DNA from: Pseudomonas graminis
GTDB lineage: Bacteria; Pseudomonadota; Gammaproteobacteria; Pseudomonadales; Pseudomonadaceae
Length of the DNA: 64,000 nucleotides
Reading direction: 5' to 3'
Assembly (NCBI RefSeq): GCF_900111735.1
Contig: NZ_FOHW01000004.1
Span: forward strand, 1-64,000
Under the pieces are notes generated by a model. It worked only from the letters and a program-made list of their open reading frames with translations. It did not search any database and was not told the DNA's origin. This document shows positions 1 to 8,543 of this stretch, one piece after another; position 1 is the stretch's first letter, and the number at the start of each line of letters is the position of its first letter. The translations under genes were made by a program, and so were the position numbers.

Positions 1-63
1 TTCCCGGCTAAAGCCGGTCCCACAGAAAGCGCGCGGTGTCAGTGGGACCGGCTTCAGCCGGAA
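1..63. repeat. REPIN (inverted pair of REP sequences)
   Basis: Two REP cores face each other, one at 1-23 and its inverse at 42-63. Each contains the CCGGCTTTAGCCGG-type palindrome flanked by GGTCCCAC/GTGGGACC. This is the REP family that recurs across the window. A third core at about 112-135 and a degenerate one at about 146-162 lie inside the neighbouring coding sequence. The element may continue past the window edge. Confidence 0.9.
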
Positions 64-83
64 AGAGGCCAGTGCGTACGCCA

Positions 84-977
84 TCAATTTCGCGGTGGGA
101 TTGCCGACGCTTCCCCGGCTAAAGCCGGTCCCACGGAAAGCGCTGGCTTCAGCCGGGCAGCGTCTTCGATCACCGCCCGTACACGATCGGCATCGGCGGC
201 GGTGACCGGGCTATACACGATCATCGACAGGTCCAGTCGCCCGTCCACTGCAAAGTTGGAGTATTCCAGCTCGATGACTCCGTGGGGATCGTGGCGCAGG
301 CGCTTGGTGCCTTCGCCTTGAAGCCGCACATCGTTGTCCCGCCACAGCGCCGCGAATTCGGGGCTCAGGGTGCATAGCTCTTCGGCGAGCTGGCTCACCT
401 CAGACGCCGCACCGGCACGGGTCGCATCGGCTCGAAACGCCGCAACGATAAAACGCGCCACCGCGTTCCAGTCAGCCTGCCGGGCCTGGGCGCGTGGGTT
501 GCAGAACATCAGCCGCAATATATTGCGTTGCCCCACCGGCAACAGGCTGTAATCGGTGAAGACCGCCGCCGCTGCCGTGTTCCAGGCCAGCACGTCCCAC
601 GTCGCCGTCTTGATAAACGCGGGGCTGAACGCGAGGGTGTCGAGGACGCGTTGCAGGCGCGGCGTCACCTCGTCGGGCGCGCTGTAGACCACTTCCGGCA
701 GATGGCCGAAGGCGAGCATGAACAGATGCTCGCGCTCGGGTGCGGTCATCAGCAGACTGTCGGCAATCCGGTCCAGCACCTGGGCCGAGGGTGCACCGCC
801 CCGCCCCTGCTCCAGCCACGTGTACCAGGTCGCGCTGATATTGGCGCGCTGCGCGACTTCTTCCCGGCGCAAACCCGGTGTACGTCGTCGGCCGGAAAAG
901 CCGAAACTGGCCGGGTCCAGGCGCGCCCGGCAATCCTTCAGATACGTGCCCAGCAAATGGACAGACGGGTTGGCCAT
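84..977 (-). CDS. XRE-family helix-turn-helix regulator (MmyB-like)
   Basis: This is a cytoplasmic DNA-binding regulator. An N-terminal HTH covers residues about 5-75 and carries the signature RTPGLRREEVAQRA. A MmyB/PAS-like ligand domain covers about 95-270 and includes AFSPAFIKTATWDVLAWN. This architecture is typical of actinobacterial and proteobacterial regulators that sit beside a short-chain dehydrogenase, and here the next gene diverges 99 bp away. ATG at 977 follows AGGATCATC. The C-terminus is odd: the last 20 or so residues (RLKPALSVGPALAGE and onward) are encoded by REP cores, so the gene seems to have run on into an inserted repeat. The ligand is unknown. Confidence 0.9.
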   Translation of the reverse strand: MANPSVHLLGTYLKDCRARLDPASFGFSGRRRTPGLRREEVAQRANISATWYTWLEQGRGGAPSAQVLDRIADSLLMTAPEREHLFMLAFGHLPEVVYSAPDEVTPRLQRVLDTLAFSPAFIKTATWDVLAWNTAAAAVFTDYSLLPVGQRNILRLMFCNPRAQARQADWNAVARFIVAAFRADATRAGAASEVSQLAEELCTLSPEFAALWRDNDVRLQGEGTKRLRHDPHGVIELEYSNFAVDGRLDLSMIVYSPVTAADADRVRAVIEDAARLKPALSVGPALAGEASAIPPRN

Positions 978-1076
978 GATGATCCTGTTAGTTCTTATAC
1001 CCTGATAACGTCACGTCTTTTAAGCGGATAAACGTTACGCGCATCCTGCCGACTTCAGCAAAAGGAGTTTTCAGCA
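978..1076. promoter_or_regulatory. divergent promoter region, regulator / SDR gene
   Basis: This 99-bp gap lies between two divergent genes and must hold both promoters. It contains a spaced inverted repeat, TAACGT at 1006-1011 and ACGTTA at 1032-1037, which could be an operator for the adjacent regulator. AAAGGAG at about 1060 is the Shine-Dalgarno sequence of the SDR gene. No promoter hexamers stand out clearly. Confidence 0.4.
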
Positions 1077-1967
1077 ATGCGCGTATTTCTTACCGGCTCC
1101 ACAGGCTTTATCGGTTCCCGGGTTGCTCGGGAATTACTCGCCGCAGGTCATCAGGTGATGGGGATGACGCGTTCCCAGGCCAGTGCTGACGCGTTGCGAG
1201 CCATCGGTGCCGAACCCTGTCGCGGCACCCTTGAAGACCTCGCCAGCCTCAGACAGGGCGCCGACCTGTGCGACGCGGTCATTCACACCGCGTTCGATCA
1301 CGACTTCGCCCACTTCATTGACAACTGCCAGAAAGACGCCCGTGCCATTGCCGCGCTGGGCGAGGCGCTGAACGGCTCGCAACGCCCGCTGCTGATTACG
1401 TCCGCGACGCCGATGGGCTCGTCGGCACCGGGTGAGCCTGCCGATGAGGATCACTTCAATCCCGAGCATCCCAATCCCCGGGCCGCCTCGGAGCTGGCCG
1501 CAGAGGCGCTGTTGCAACGCGGCCTCAACGTCGTGGTGATGCGCCTGTCGCAAATCCACGACACGGTCAAACAGGGCCTGGCCACCGAACTCATCAGACA
1601 CGCGCGGCAGACAGGCGTCTCGGCTTACGTCGATGAAGGTCTGAATCACTGGTCCGCCGCGCACATTTCAGACACAGCACAGCTGTATCGCCTCGCGCTG
1701 GAAAAATACCAGCCCGGCGCTCGCTATCATGCAACCGCCGAAAGCCACATCCCATTCCGCCTCATTGCCCAAACCCTGGGCGAAGGCCTTGGCCTGCCCG
1801 TTGTGTCGGTGCCGGCGGACGACGCGATGGCAAGGTTCGGCTGGCTGTCGAGCTTTGTCGGGCGAGACATGGCGAGCCATAGCAGCAAAACCCGCGAACG
1901 GTTGGGCTGGGTGCCGACCGGGCCGGGGCTGATCGAGGATCTCAACGGGTGTTTTCAGCAGCGGTGA
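1077..1967 (+). CDS. atypical extended SDR / NAD-dependent epimerase-like protein
   Basis: This is an NAD(P)-binding Rossmann protein of 296 residues. The glycine-rich motif GSTGFIG is at residues 7-13 and the protein has the extended SDR layout. The region where the catalytic YxxxK normally sits reads PNPRAASELAAEAL, with no Tyr-Lys pair, so it is probably an atypical SDR that senses or reduces something without the classic mechanism. It diverges from the MmyB-like regulator, its likely controller. The substrate cannot be deduced. Confidence 0.88.
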   Translation: MRVFLTGSTGFIGSRVARELLAAGHQVMGMTRSQASADALRAIGAEPCRGTLEDLASLRQGADLCDAVIHTAFDHDFAHFIDNCQKDARAIAALGEALNGSQRPLLITSATPMGSSAPGEPADEDHFNPEHPNPRAASELAAEALLQRGLNVVVMRLSQIHDTVKQGLATELIRHARQTGVSAYVDEGLNHWSAAHISDTAQLYRLALEKYQPGARYHATAESHIPFRLIAQTLGEGLGLPVVSVPADDAMARFGWLSSFVGRDMASHSSKTRERLGWVPTGPGLIEDLNGCFQQR

Positions 1968-2028
1968 ATGAATTACGGAGCCTCTGATCTGCCGTTTCTC
2001 GAAGGGCAGGCCCGCGTACGCAACGGGC

Positions 2029-3549
2029 CTACAGCGCGTCAGAACCCCATGAAAAGCGATAAGCCCGTGCAGGCGCCGTTGGCTGGCAGCGACCATTGTC
2101 CGCATCAGCCCCGACGATCAACCATTCGGCCCTCGACGTTGATCCCAACTGGCGAGCCTTGCCCGCTACAAAGCAGCGTTCAAGCTCGGCGGCGGGCACC
2201 AGGGCAAAGGCGGATGGATGGGTGCGCAACCAGAGCGCGGCGTGCTCGACGGCCGATTGATCGGCGAACCCGAAATGCACCAACGGCTGGCGCGCGAACA
2301 GCCAATGCCCTTCCCGCCAGCCGACCAGCACCAGCTCGGCGCCCTCAGTCAGCCGGGCCGCTTCCACCATGAGGGCCTTATGGGGATTGGGTCCGTCGGT
2401 AAACGGCTCCACGAAGCCACGGCCGAACCACAGGCAAAACCACGCCACCACCGCAACGCCAAACACGGCGCGGGCCTTCGGACGCTGGCCAAACCAGCGT
2501 CGGAGCAACCACGGAATCAGCGGCGCGGCAGCCAGCACCAGGCCCGGTAACGCAGGGAAGATGTAGATCTTGCGCTTGCCGGTGCTCAGGCAGAAAAACA
2601 GCACCACCAGGACCACCCAGCCCACCAAAAGCAGTATCCGGGCGTCGTGCTTCTGCAGTTGGCGCCGCCAGGCAGGAACCAGCCACGGCAAGGCCAGCAC
2701 CAATGGCAGCCAATACTGCGGAATGACGGTCAGGAAATACCAGAACGGTTCGCGGTGATCCCAGGCCGACGCGTAGCGACCACCGGTTTGGTGAAACAGG
2801 ATTTCCTTCAGGTATGCCACTTCGTCAGTGCCACCTTTGAGCCAGACGGTGGCCAGCAACGGCACGACCCAGACCGCACAGCCCGCCAGCACCACCAGAA
2901 ACCCGGTCGCCCAGCGAAGCCCCTGCCCCGGCATGACGGCCACACCCGACCAGCCCTTTCGCACGGCATAACCGTAGGGCACCAGCATCAACGCCGGCAG
3001 AAAACCGACCCCTTTGCTGATGATGCCCAGGCCCATGGCCAGACACGCGACGTAGAACCAGCCCCATGCCGGGCCCAGCAGAAGATGCCGGACCATGCCG
3101 TAGAAACCGAGCGCCACCCACAGGCACAGGAAGCTGTCGATCTGGCCGGTGCGCAGGATGCTGTAGGTCTGGTAGGTCGCCAGAAACAGCAGCGCGGCGA
3201 TACGACCCACCCTGCGGCACCAGAGGCGCCGGCCCAAGTCGTACAACACCGCCGTAGCGGTCGCCGCCGAGAGCAGGCCCGGGATGAAAAGTGCCAGCGA
3301 CGGCGAACCGGTCAGCCACGTGAAAAACGCGACCGTCCACATGAACAAGGGCGGCTTGTCGCCGTAGATTTCGCCGGCCCGATGGGGGATCAGCCAGCTG
3401 CCGCTGTGCAGCATCTCAAGCGCTACACCCAAGAACCTTTCTTCGTCGACATTAAACGGCTGCCTGATGCCAAAACCGGCGCCGACCAGAAGCAGCGCGA
3501 GCACAACCAGCGCCAGACACTGCAACGCGGGGGAATGAACACGTCGCAC
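2029..3549 (-). CDS. ArnT-like GT-C glycosyltransferase (GT39/PMT family)
   Basis: This is an integral membrane transferase of 506 residues that should move a sugar from a polyprenyl-phosphate carrier onto lipid A or LPS core at the periplasmic face. Two signatures of the ArnT/PMT_2 family are visible: the acidic pair DE at residues 35-36 in the first periplasmic loop, and YGDKPPL at 62-68. About ten or more hydrophobic segments follow, then a short soluble C-terminal domain. The start is GTG at 3549, 3 bp after the stop of the LAB_N gene, so it is the last gene of a four-gene operon. No arnA/arnB-type aminoarabinose genes are near. With the UDP-glucuronate epimerase upstream, a hexuronic acid is the likelier cargo. 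Confidence 0.88.
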   Translation of the reverse strand: MRRVHSPALQCLALVVLALLLVGAGFGIRQPFNVDEERFLGVALEMLHSGSWLIPHRAGEIYGDKPPLFMWTVAFFTWLTGSPSLALFIPGLLSAATATAVLYDLGRRLWCRRVGRIAALLFLATYQTYSILRTGQIDSFLCLWVALGFYGMVRHLLLGPAWGWFYVACLAMGLGIISKGVGFLPALMLVPYGYAVRKGWSGVAVMPGQGLRWATGFLVVLAGCAVWVVPLLATVWLKGGTDEVAYLKEILFHQTGGRYASAWDHREPFWYFLTVIPQYWLPLVLALPWLVPAWRRQLQKHDARILLLVGWVVLVVLFFCLSTGKRKIYIFPALPGLVLAAAPLIPWLLRRWFGQRPKARAVFGVAVVAWFCLWFGRGFVEPFTDGPNPHKALMVEAARLTEGAELVLVGWREGHWLFARQPLVHFGFADQSAVEHAALWLRTHPSAFALVPAAELERCFVAGKARQLGSTSRAEWLIVGADADNGRCQPTAPARAYRFSWGSDAL

Positions 3550-3552
3550 CGG

Positions 3553-3831
3553 CTATTCCTTCAGATCTTTGTGTTTGGCAATCAGCTGCAGGTTGCGCAG
3601 GTAAACCACGAAGCCAAATGACTGACCGATGATGAATACCGGGTCTTCGCGGTAGATCGCATAGGCCAGCAACAACGCGCTGCCAGCAATGCTCAGGTAC
3701 CAGAAACCCACCGGAATCACGCTGCGTTTCTTGATTTCGCTGTACAGCCACTGCAAGACGAAGCGGCCGGTGAAGACCGCCTGGCCGAGAAACCCGACCG
3801 TGAGCCAAAGCGCTTCGCGGGTGAAATTCAT
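3553..3831 (-). CDS. LAB_N domain membrane protein
   Basis: This 92-residue protein consists only of the N-terminal domain of lipid-A-disaccharide synthase (LAB_N). It has the conserved GFLGQ near residue 14, RFVLQW at about 23-28, FWYLS at about 43-47 and GQSFGFVVYLRNL at the end. There are about three hydrophobic segments. Stand-alone LAB_N proteins are usually found beside polyprenyl-phosphate glycosyltransferases. Its start overlaps the glycosyltransferase stop (ATGA), so the two are translationally coupled. It probably helps flip or present the carrier-linked sugar, but its exact role is not established from sequence. Confidence 0.88.
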   Translation of the reverse strand: MNFTREALWLTVGFLGQAVFTGRFVLQWLYSEIKKRSVIPVGFWYLSIAGSALLLAYAIYREDPVFIIGQSFGFVVYLRNLQLIAKHKDLKE

Positions 3832-4580
3832 CCGTTCATCTCCTCGGGCCGGCTATTGAGTCGCGTACGGCGCACCAGCCACCAGACCCCGAACAGATCG
3901 AGGATGCCGACCAGCGCCCGGTCCAGATTGCCGTAGTTGGAAACCCCGGCCTGGCGATGACGGTGGTGAACCGGATGAACGATCATTCGGCCATGGTGAC
4001 GCTGGATCAACGCGGGAATGAAGCGGTGCATGTGATCGAAATAAGGCAGTCGCAGAAACGCCGCTCGCTGGATGAGCTTCAGCCCGCAGCCCGTGTCGGG
4101 CGTGGCGTCCTTGAGCAGGCGGCTGCGCAAGCCATTGGCAAAACGCGACGCCCAGCGCTTGCTCGCGGTGTCTCGGCGGTTGACGCGGTGCCCCGCCACC
4201 AAGGTCACCTGCTCGCCCTGCCCCTGTTGCTGCCCTGCGTTGCGCACCAGCGCCAGCATGCCGGGCAAGTCGGCAGGGTCGTTCTGGCCGTCGCCGTCCA
4301 GGGTCGCCAGCCATTCACCGCGCGCGGCGTGGGCGGCATGCCAGATCGACGTGCTCTGGCCGAGGGAAACGCCGTTGTGCAGGATTCGTAAAGGCTCGTA
4401 CCCTTCGGCCTTGATCTGCTGCAGGACGCGCAGCGTGTCGTCGGTGCTGCCGTCGTCGACCACCAACACCTCGTAGCGCTCTCCGGCCAACGCAGTGCGT
4501 ACTTCATTGAGCAATGAAGGCAGGTTTTGCGCTTCATTCTTTGCCGGGATCAATACCGACACAAACAGCGATTCACTCAT
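3828..4580 (-). CDS. GT2 polyprenyl-phosphate glycosyltransferase (ArnC/DPM-like)
   Basis: A GT-A fold family 2 enzyme of 250 residues that should transfer a sugar from a UDP donor to undecaprenyl phosphate on the cytoplasmic side. Visible motifs are VSVLIPAKNE near the start, VDDGSTDDT at 41-49 and the metal-binding DGDGQNDP at 95-102. It lacks the two C-terminal membrane helices of ArnC/GtrB and has only one short hydrophobic stretch near its end. I chose the ATG at 4580, which shares one base with the TGA of the upstream epimerase gene; a GTG 9 bp earlier is an alternative. It is the second gene of the operon. Confidence 0.9.
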   Translation of the reverse strand: MSESLFVSVLIPAKNEAQNLPSLLNEVRTALAGERYEVLVVDDGSTDDTLRVLQQIKAEGYEPLRILHNGVSLGQSTSIWHAAHAARGEWLATLDGDGQNDPADLPGMLALVRNAGQQQGQGEQVTLVAGHRVNRRDTASKRWASRFANGLRSRLLKDATPDTGCGLKLIQRAAFLRLPYFDHMHRFIPALIQRHHGRMIVHPVHHRHRQAGVSNYGNLDRALVGILDLFGVWWLVRRTRLNSRPEEMNG

Positions 4581-5602
4581 CACGCCCACCGCGCCTCTTG
4601 TTTTGATTGTCTGGCCTGCTGGCCCTGCTTGCCGGGGTAGAAATCGCGATACCAGCGCACGAATTCAGCCACGCCCTGCTCCAGCCCGACCTGGGGACTG
4701 AAGTCGATCCATCTCGCCAGGCCGGCAACATCGGCCCAGGTCTGCAGCACGTCACCCGGCTGAAGCGGTAGATAGCTGCGCTTTGCCTGAATCCCCAACG
4801 CCGACTCCAGGCAGCGGACGAAGTCCAGAAGCTTCACCGGCGCCCCTCGCCCGATGTTGAAAAGCTGACACGGGGCGACTCCGTCCACGAGCGGCGGCGG
4901 TCTGGGCAGCAGCCGGTTCATCGACTCGATGATGTCGTCGATGTAGGTGAAATCCCGCGCCATCTCGCCGTCGTTGTAGATATCGATGGGTTCGCCTTCG
5001 AGGATGGCCCGGGTGAATTTGAACAGCGCCATATCTGGCCGTCCCCAAGGGCCGTAGACGGTAAAAAAACGCAGCCCCGTCGCCGGAATTCGGTACAGAT
5101 GGGAATAGCTGTAGGCCATGAGCTCATTGGCGCGCTTGGTTGCGGCGTACAGAGAAACGGGCTGCTCGACGGCGTCTTCCACCGCGAACGGCAGCTTGGT
5201 GTTGGCGCCGTACACCGAGCTGCTCGACGCATAAACGAGGTGCTTTACCGGGTAGGCCCGGCAGGCTTCAAGGACATTGAGAAACCCGACAAGATTGGCA
5301 TCGGCGTACACGCCCGGGTTGTCGATGGAATAGCGAACCCCCGCCTGCGCCGCGAGATGAATCACCTCGCTGAAGCCGTACGCGCTGAAAAGGCCACGCA
5401 ATGCGCCTTGGTCGATGATGTCGATTTGCTGAAAGTGAAAGCCTGGGAGCTGTTCAAGCTGTGCGAGCCGGGCCCGCTTGAGGTCAACGCTGTAGTAATC
5501 GTTGAGGTTGTCGATGCCGACCACGTGAACGCCCTGGCGGCACAACTTTCTGGCCATGTGAAAGCCGATAAACCCCGCAACCCCTGTGATCAGAACCGTC
5601 AT
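4580..5602 (-). CDS. UDP-glucuronate 4-epimerase family protein
   Basis: An extended SDR of 340 residues that should interconvert UDP-glucuronate and UDP-galacturonate. It has GVAGFIG at 7-13 for NAD binding, the serine run YASSSSVYG at 124-132 and the catalytic Y152 and K156 in YAATK. QAGVRYS at 86-92 and the FTVYGPWGRPDMA block are typical of the uronate epimerases rather than of GalE. It is the first gene of the operon that continues with GT2, LAB_N and GT-C genes, so it probably makes the sugar nucleotide the others use. UDP-glucose dehydrogenase is not in the window. Confidence 0.9.
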   Translation of the reverse strand: MTVLITGVAGFIGFHMARKLCRQGVHVVGIDNLNDYYSVDLKRARLAQLEQLPGFHFQQIDIIDQGALRGLFSAYGFSEVIHLAAQAGVRYSIDNPGVYADANLVGFLNVLEACRAYPVKHLVYASSSSVYGANTKLPFAVEDAVEQPVSLYAATKRANELMAYSYSHLYRIPATGLRFFTVYGPWGRPDMALFKFTRAILEGEPIDIYNDGEMARDFTYIDDIIESMNRLLPRPPPLVDGVAPCQLFNIGRGAPVKLLDFVRCLESALGIQAKRSYLPLQPGDVLQTWADVAGLARWIDFSPQVGLEQGVAEFVRWYRDFYPGKQGQQARQSKQEARWA

Positions 5603-6006
5603 TGCGGTACCGCACGGCGGCGGCGATCGGCCCGGGTGAGTCCTGCGTATCCTGCGCTTAAGACAGTGACATTCATTTCATGAGTCCTTTTACAGAACCA
5701 GCCAACCGCCCGGAATAACCGGGACGGCTATCTGACGCTGTCGGATGCTTGATCAAGCGACATGAAACTGTGTCACAGCAATATTTAAGCAATGTGAACA
5801 GGGTTAGCGGCACATCGCGTGAAGCACCCGAGATGCGACCAAGCGAAGCCCGGAGTCGTTAAGCAATCCGCTCCAGCGCAGCCCTGATGGCTTTTTGCCG
5901 ACAGGGAAAATCGTTCGCATTTATTGATCTCGCCACGGTCAACCCCAGCGGGTCATTCCCCGACGCCTGCAAATCCCTTCAACCTCCATGTCAAAAGGAC
6001 ACTGTC
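5603..6006. other. intergenic region between divergent genes
   Basis: About 400 bp separate the uronate operon from the secreted-protein gene and must carry both promoters. I see a short GC-rich inverted repeat near 5709-5730 but no convincing promoter or RNA. The open frame from 5887 continues into the next gene but lacks a ribosome binding site. Confidence 0.5.
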
Positions 6007-8079
6007 ATGGCTTCAACAGACAGCAAGCCCACCATCGATTACACCGTGCGAACCGGCCCGGGCACCGTGCAGGTCGACCCCTCCACGGGGGGCGATCAAA
6101 CCTGGAGCGTCATTCTCCAGCCTGACGACAAGATCATCGTCGGTGGCGAAAGCTTCCAGACCGCCATTGGTTACCCTGGCTCGCCGGGCGATGAAAGCTA
6201 TGGCACACGCGGCAGCTTCACGTCGGTGCGCCTCAACAGTGACGGCAGCCTGGACAGCAGTTTCAGCCAGGACGGGATTGCCCTCGTGCCCGGCAACCTG
6301 GACCCGGAAGCCTATGCCGACTACGTCATGGCGGTGCAGGCCGACGGCAAAGTGCTCGCCGCGCAGCCGGGGCTTGGCGGTTTAAAAGTCGAACGCTTTA
6401 ATCTGGACGGTACACTGGACACCACCTTCGGCAGCGACGGCGCCGCGGCAGTGGTCCCACCTTTCAGCTACGACGGTCTGTCGATGTACGCGACGGCGGA
6501 TGGCTCGGTGTATGTCAGCCTCCGCGGCACGTCGCAGGCGATCGTGTTCAAGCTGGACAGCAGCGGAACTCCGGACAGGGATTTCGATGCCGACGGCGCC
6601 CTTGTCCTCAATCCGACCGGGCATTACGGCAGCGGTAATATCGCCACTGTTGTGCAGCCCGACGGTAGCGTATTGCTCGGCAGTTGGCTGTACGTGGGCT
6701 CCGACGGGCCCCACGACCCGGGCGATCCGGTTTATGCCGTGCAGCGACTTGCAGCAGACGGCGACCTGGATACCGCATTTGGCGTGGACGGCGTGGTGTA
6801 CTTTGATGCCGCGCTGGGGCTCGATTACCGTTCTGCGATGACCGTGCAAGCCGATGGCAAGATCATCATTGCCGGCGAGAGCAAGGACAGTACCGCCTTC
6901 AACGTACTGCGTCTGAATGTCGATGGTTCCTTCGATACTTCCTTTAGCGACGATGGCAAGCTCACCCTCCAGGTGCCTCAAGGCGAGAAGAACTATGCCC
7001 ATTCTGTGGTTATTCAGCCCGATGGCAAAATCCTGATCGCCGGCGACGTGATCACACGATTGAACGCCGATGGCAGCCTGGACACCACCTTCGGCAGCCA
7101 GGACGGCCAATACCACGTGGACGGCTCCATGGAGGCCAATCAGCTGATTGGCAACGACACGGCCGAGATCATCCGCGGCCTGGGCGGAGATGACGTGCTG
7201 CAAGGCGCCGGTGGCCGCGACGTGCTGGCAGGTGGAACAGGCGCAGACATCTTCCGCTTCACCCAGATCAGTGACAGCTACCGTACCGCTACCGAAACAG
7301 GCAGCGACCGCATTCTGGACTTCGACGCTTCCCAAGACCGTGTAGACCTGATTGCGTTGGGCTTCACCGGCATTGGCGACGGCCACGATGGCACGCTGGC
7401 CATCCAGGCCAATGCTGACGGCACCCGCACTTACCTGAAAAGTTTCGATGCCAACGCCGACGGGCAGCGCTTTGAACTGGCGTTCGAAGGCAATCTTACG
7501 GGGCAATTGGACAGCACCAATTTGGTGTTCACCGCACCCACCGTCGAAGGCACGGCTGGCAAGGACGTGATTACGGGGAGCGCACTGTCGGAAGTCATCT
7601 ATGGCCTGGCCGGTAACGACCGTATCGATGGCGGCAGAGGCTCCGATGTGATCATCGGGGGCGCGGGTGCCGACCATCTGAGCGGCGGCGACGACCCGAA
7701 TCTTTCGGTGTACGGCCGTAACGGCATCAATGACGCTGACGTGTTCCGCTACACCTCAGCCACTGACAGCTACCGCACCGACACCCAGAGCTTCGTGGAC
7801 CTGATTGACCGGTTCGCCAACAACAACGACAAGATCGATGTGTCGGCGTTGGGCTACACGAGTTTCGGTGACGGCACCGGGACTACCCTGAAGGTGGTCT
7901 ATAACCAAGACCTGGACCGCACCTACCTGAAGGATGTGGAAGCGGACCCTCAGGGCCATCGGTTCGAAATCGCTCTCACCGGCGACTGGACCCAAGACCT
8001 GGGCAATACTGAAATGATCTTTGCGCAGGCCGAGGAAGTGACCCTGGTGGGCATGAGCAGCGAGGTTGCCCTCGGCTGA
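6007..8079 (+). CDS. secreted delta-60 repeat protein with two AlgE-type R-modules
   Basis: A 690-residue protein without an N-terminal signal peptide. The first 370 or so residues hold about six delta-60 repeats, each ending in a version of DGSLDTTFG preceded by QPDGKILIAG. Then come two R-modules like those of AlgE/PsmE epimerases: nonapeptide GGxGxDxL Ca2+-binding repeats followed by DSYRT...DFDA...LGFTGIGDGHDGTL...TYLK...QRFELAF. The C-terminal tail LVGMSSEVALG resembles the end of the epimerase at 14.8 kb, which suggests type I secretion. ATG at 6007 has AAAGGA 8 bp upstream. The likely role is an extracellular Ca2+- or alginate-binding protein; there is no catalytic domain I recognise. 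Confidence 0.88.
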   Translation: MASTDSKPTIDYTVRTGPGTVQVDPSTGGDQTWSVILQPDDKIIVGGESFQTAIGYPGSPGDESYGTRGSFTSVRLNSDGSLDSSFSQDGIALVPGNLDPEAYADYVMAVQADGKVLAAQPGLGGLKVERFNLDGTLDTTFGSDGAAAVVPPFSYDGLSMYATADGSVYVSLRGTSQAIVFKLDSSGTPDRDFDADGALVLNPTGHYGSGNIATVVQPDGSVLLGSWLYVGSDGPHDPGDPVYAVQRLAADGDLDTAFGVDGVVYFDAALGLDYRSAMTVQADGKIIIAGESKDSTAFNVLRLNVDGSFDTSFSDDGKLTLQVPQGEKNYAHSVVIQPDGKILIAGDVITRLNADGSLDTTFGSQDGQYHVDGSMEANQLIGNDTAEIIRGLGGDDVLQGAGGRDVLAGGTGADIFRFTQISDSYRTATETGSDRILDFDASQDRVDLIALGFTGIGDGHDGTLAIQANADGTRTYLKSFDANADGQRFELAFEGNLTGQLDSTNLVFTAPTVEGTAGKDVITGSALSEVIYGLAGNDRIDGGRGSDVIIGGAGADHLSGGDDPNLSVYGRNGINDADVFRYTSATDSYRTDTQSFVDLIDRFANNNDKIDVSALGYTSFGDGTGTTLKVVYNQDLDRTYLKDVEADPQGHRFEIALTGDWTQDLGNTEMIFAQAEEVTLVGMSSEVALG

Positions 8080-8094
8080 CAGGCTGGTGCATCG

Positions 8095-8122
8095 AGGGGA
8101 ACGGCTGATGCGCGTTCCCCTC
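8095..8122. terminator. hairpin after the secreted protein gene
   Basis: AGGGGAACG and CGTTCCCCT form a strong stem with a 10-nt loop just after the stop codon. The downstream side is CTTTGAGGGG, not a clean U-tract, so intrinsic termination is possible but imperfect. Confidence 0.5.
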
Positions 8123-8131
8123 TTTGAGGGG

Positions 8132-8398
8132 TTAATGAAGGCGGTTACCTGCGTCAACCAGCGTGTTATAGGCGTCGAAGAGCCGCATCGGTGAGCCTTC
8201 GATATTTTTGGCACCGATACCCTGCATCCTCATCTGGTCAATCTCGCTGTAAGGCACGTGGTCACGGACCCGGCGCATGCGATCCTTGCAGTCCTTCAAA
8301 AAGTTTTCGGCCTCGCTCTGGAAGCTCGACCAACTCAGTGGCTTGCCGGGCTCATATCCACGCCCCGGCCGAAGTATTTCACGGCGTGAAGCAGTCAC
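8132..8398 (-). CDS. hypothetical small protein, possibly a gene remnant
   Basis: The frame encodes a protein-like C-terminus (LSWSSFQSEAENFLKDCK, then DHVPYSEIDQMRM) with charged helices. I do not recognise the family. The start is unclear: GTG at 8398 has no ribosome binding site, and the open frame continues to a TTG at 8494. It could be a decayed gene or the tail of a lost one. Nothing links it to the convergent secreted-protein gene or to the chemoreceptor. Confidence 0.35.
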   Translation of the reverse strand: MTASRREILRPGRGYEPGKPLSWSSFQSEAENFLKDCKDRMRRVRDHVPYSEIDQMRMQGIGAKNIEGSPMRLFDAYNTLVDAGNRLH

Positions 8399-8543
8399 AA
8401 AAAGAATTAACGATGGGAAACCGGCTCGGGAATGGTTCAGGGGGGATGATCGAATCGGTGACTGCGGGGTTTTTACGAGACAGTGCTCGGGCAAAGCCGG
8501 TCGGCGAGCAGTGATTACTCATTACCGACCGTTGCGTCACCGC

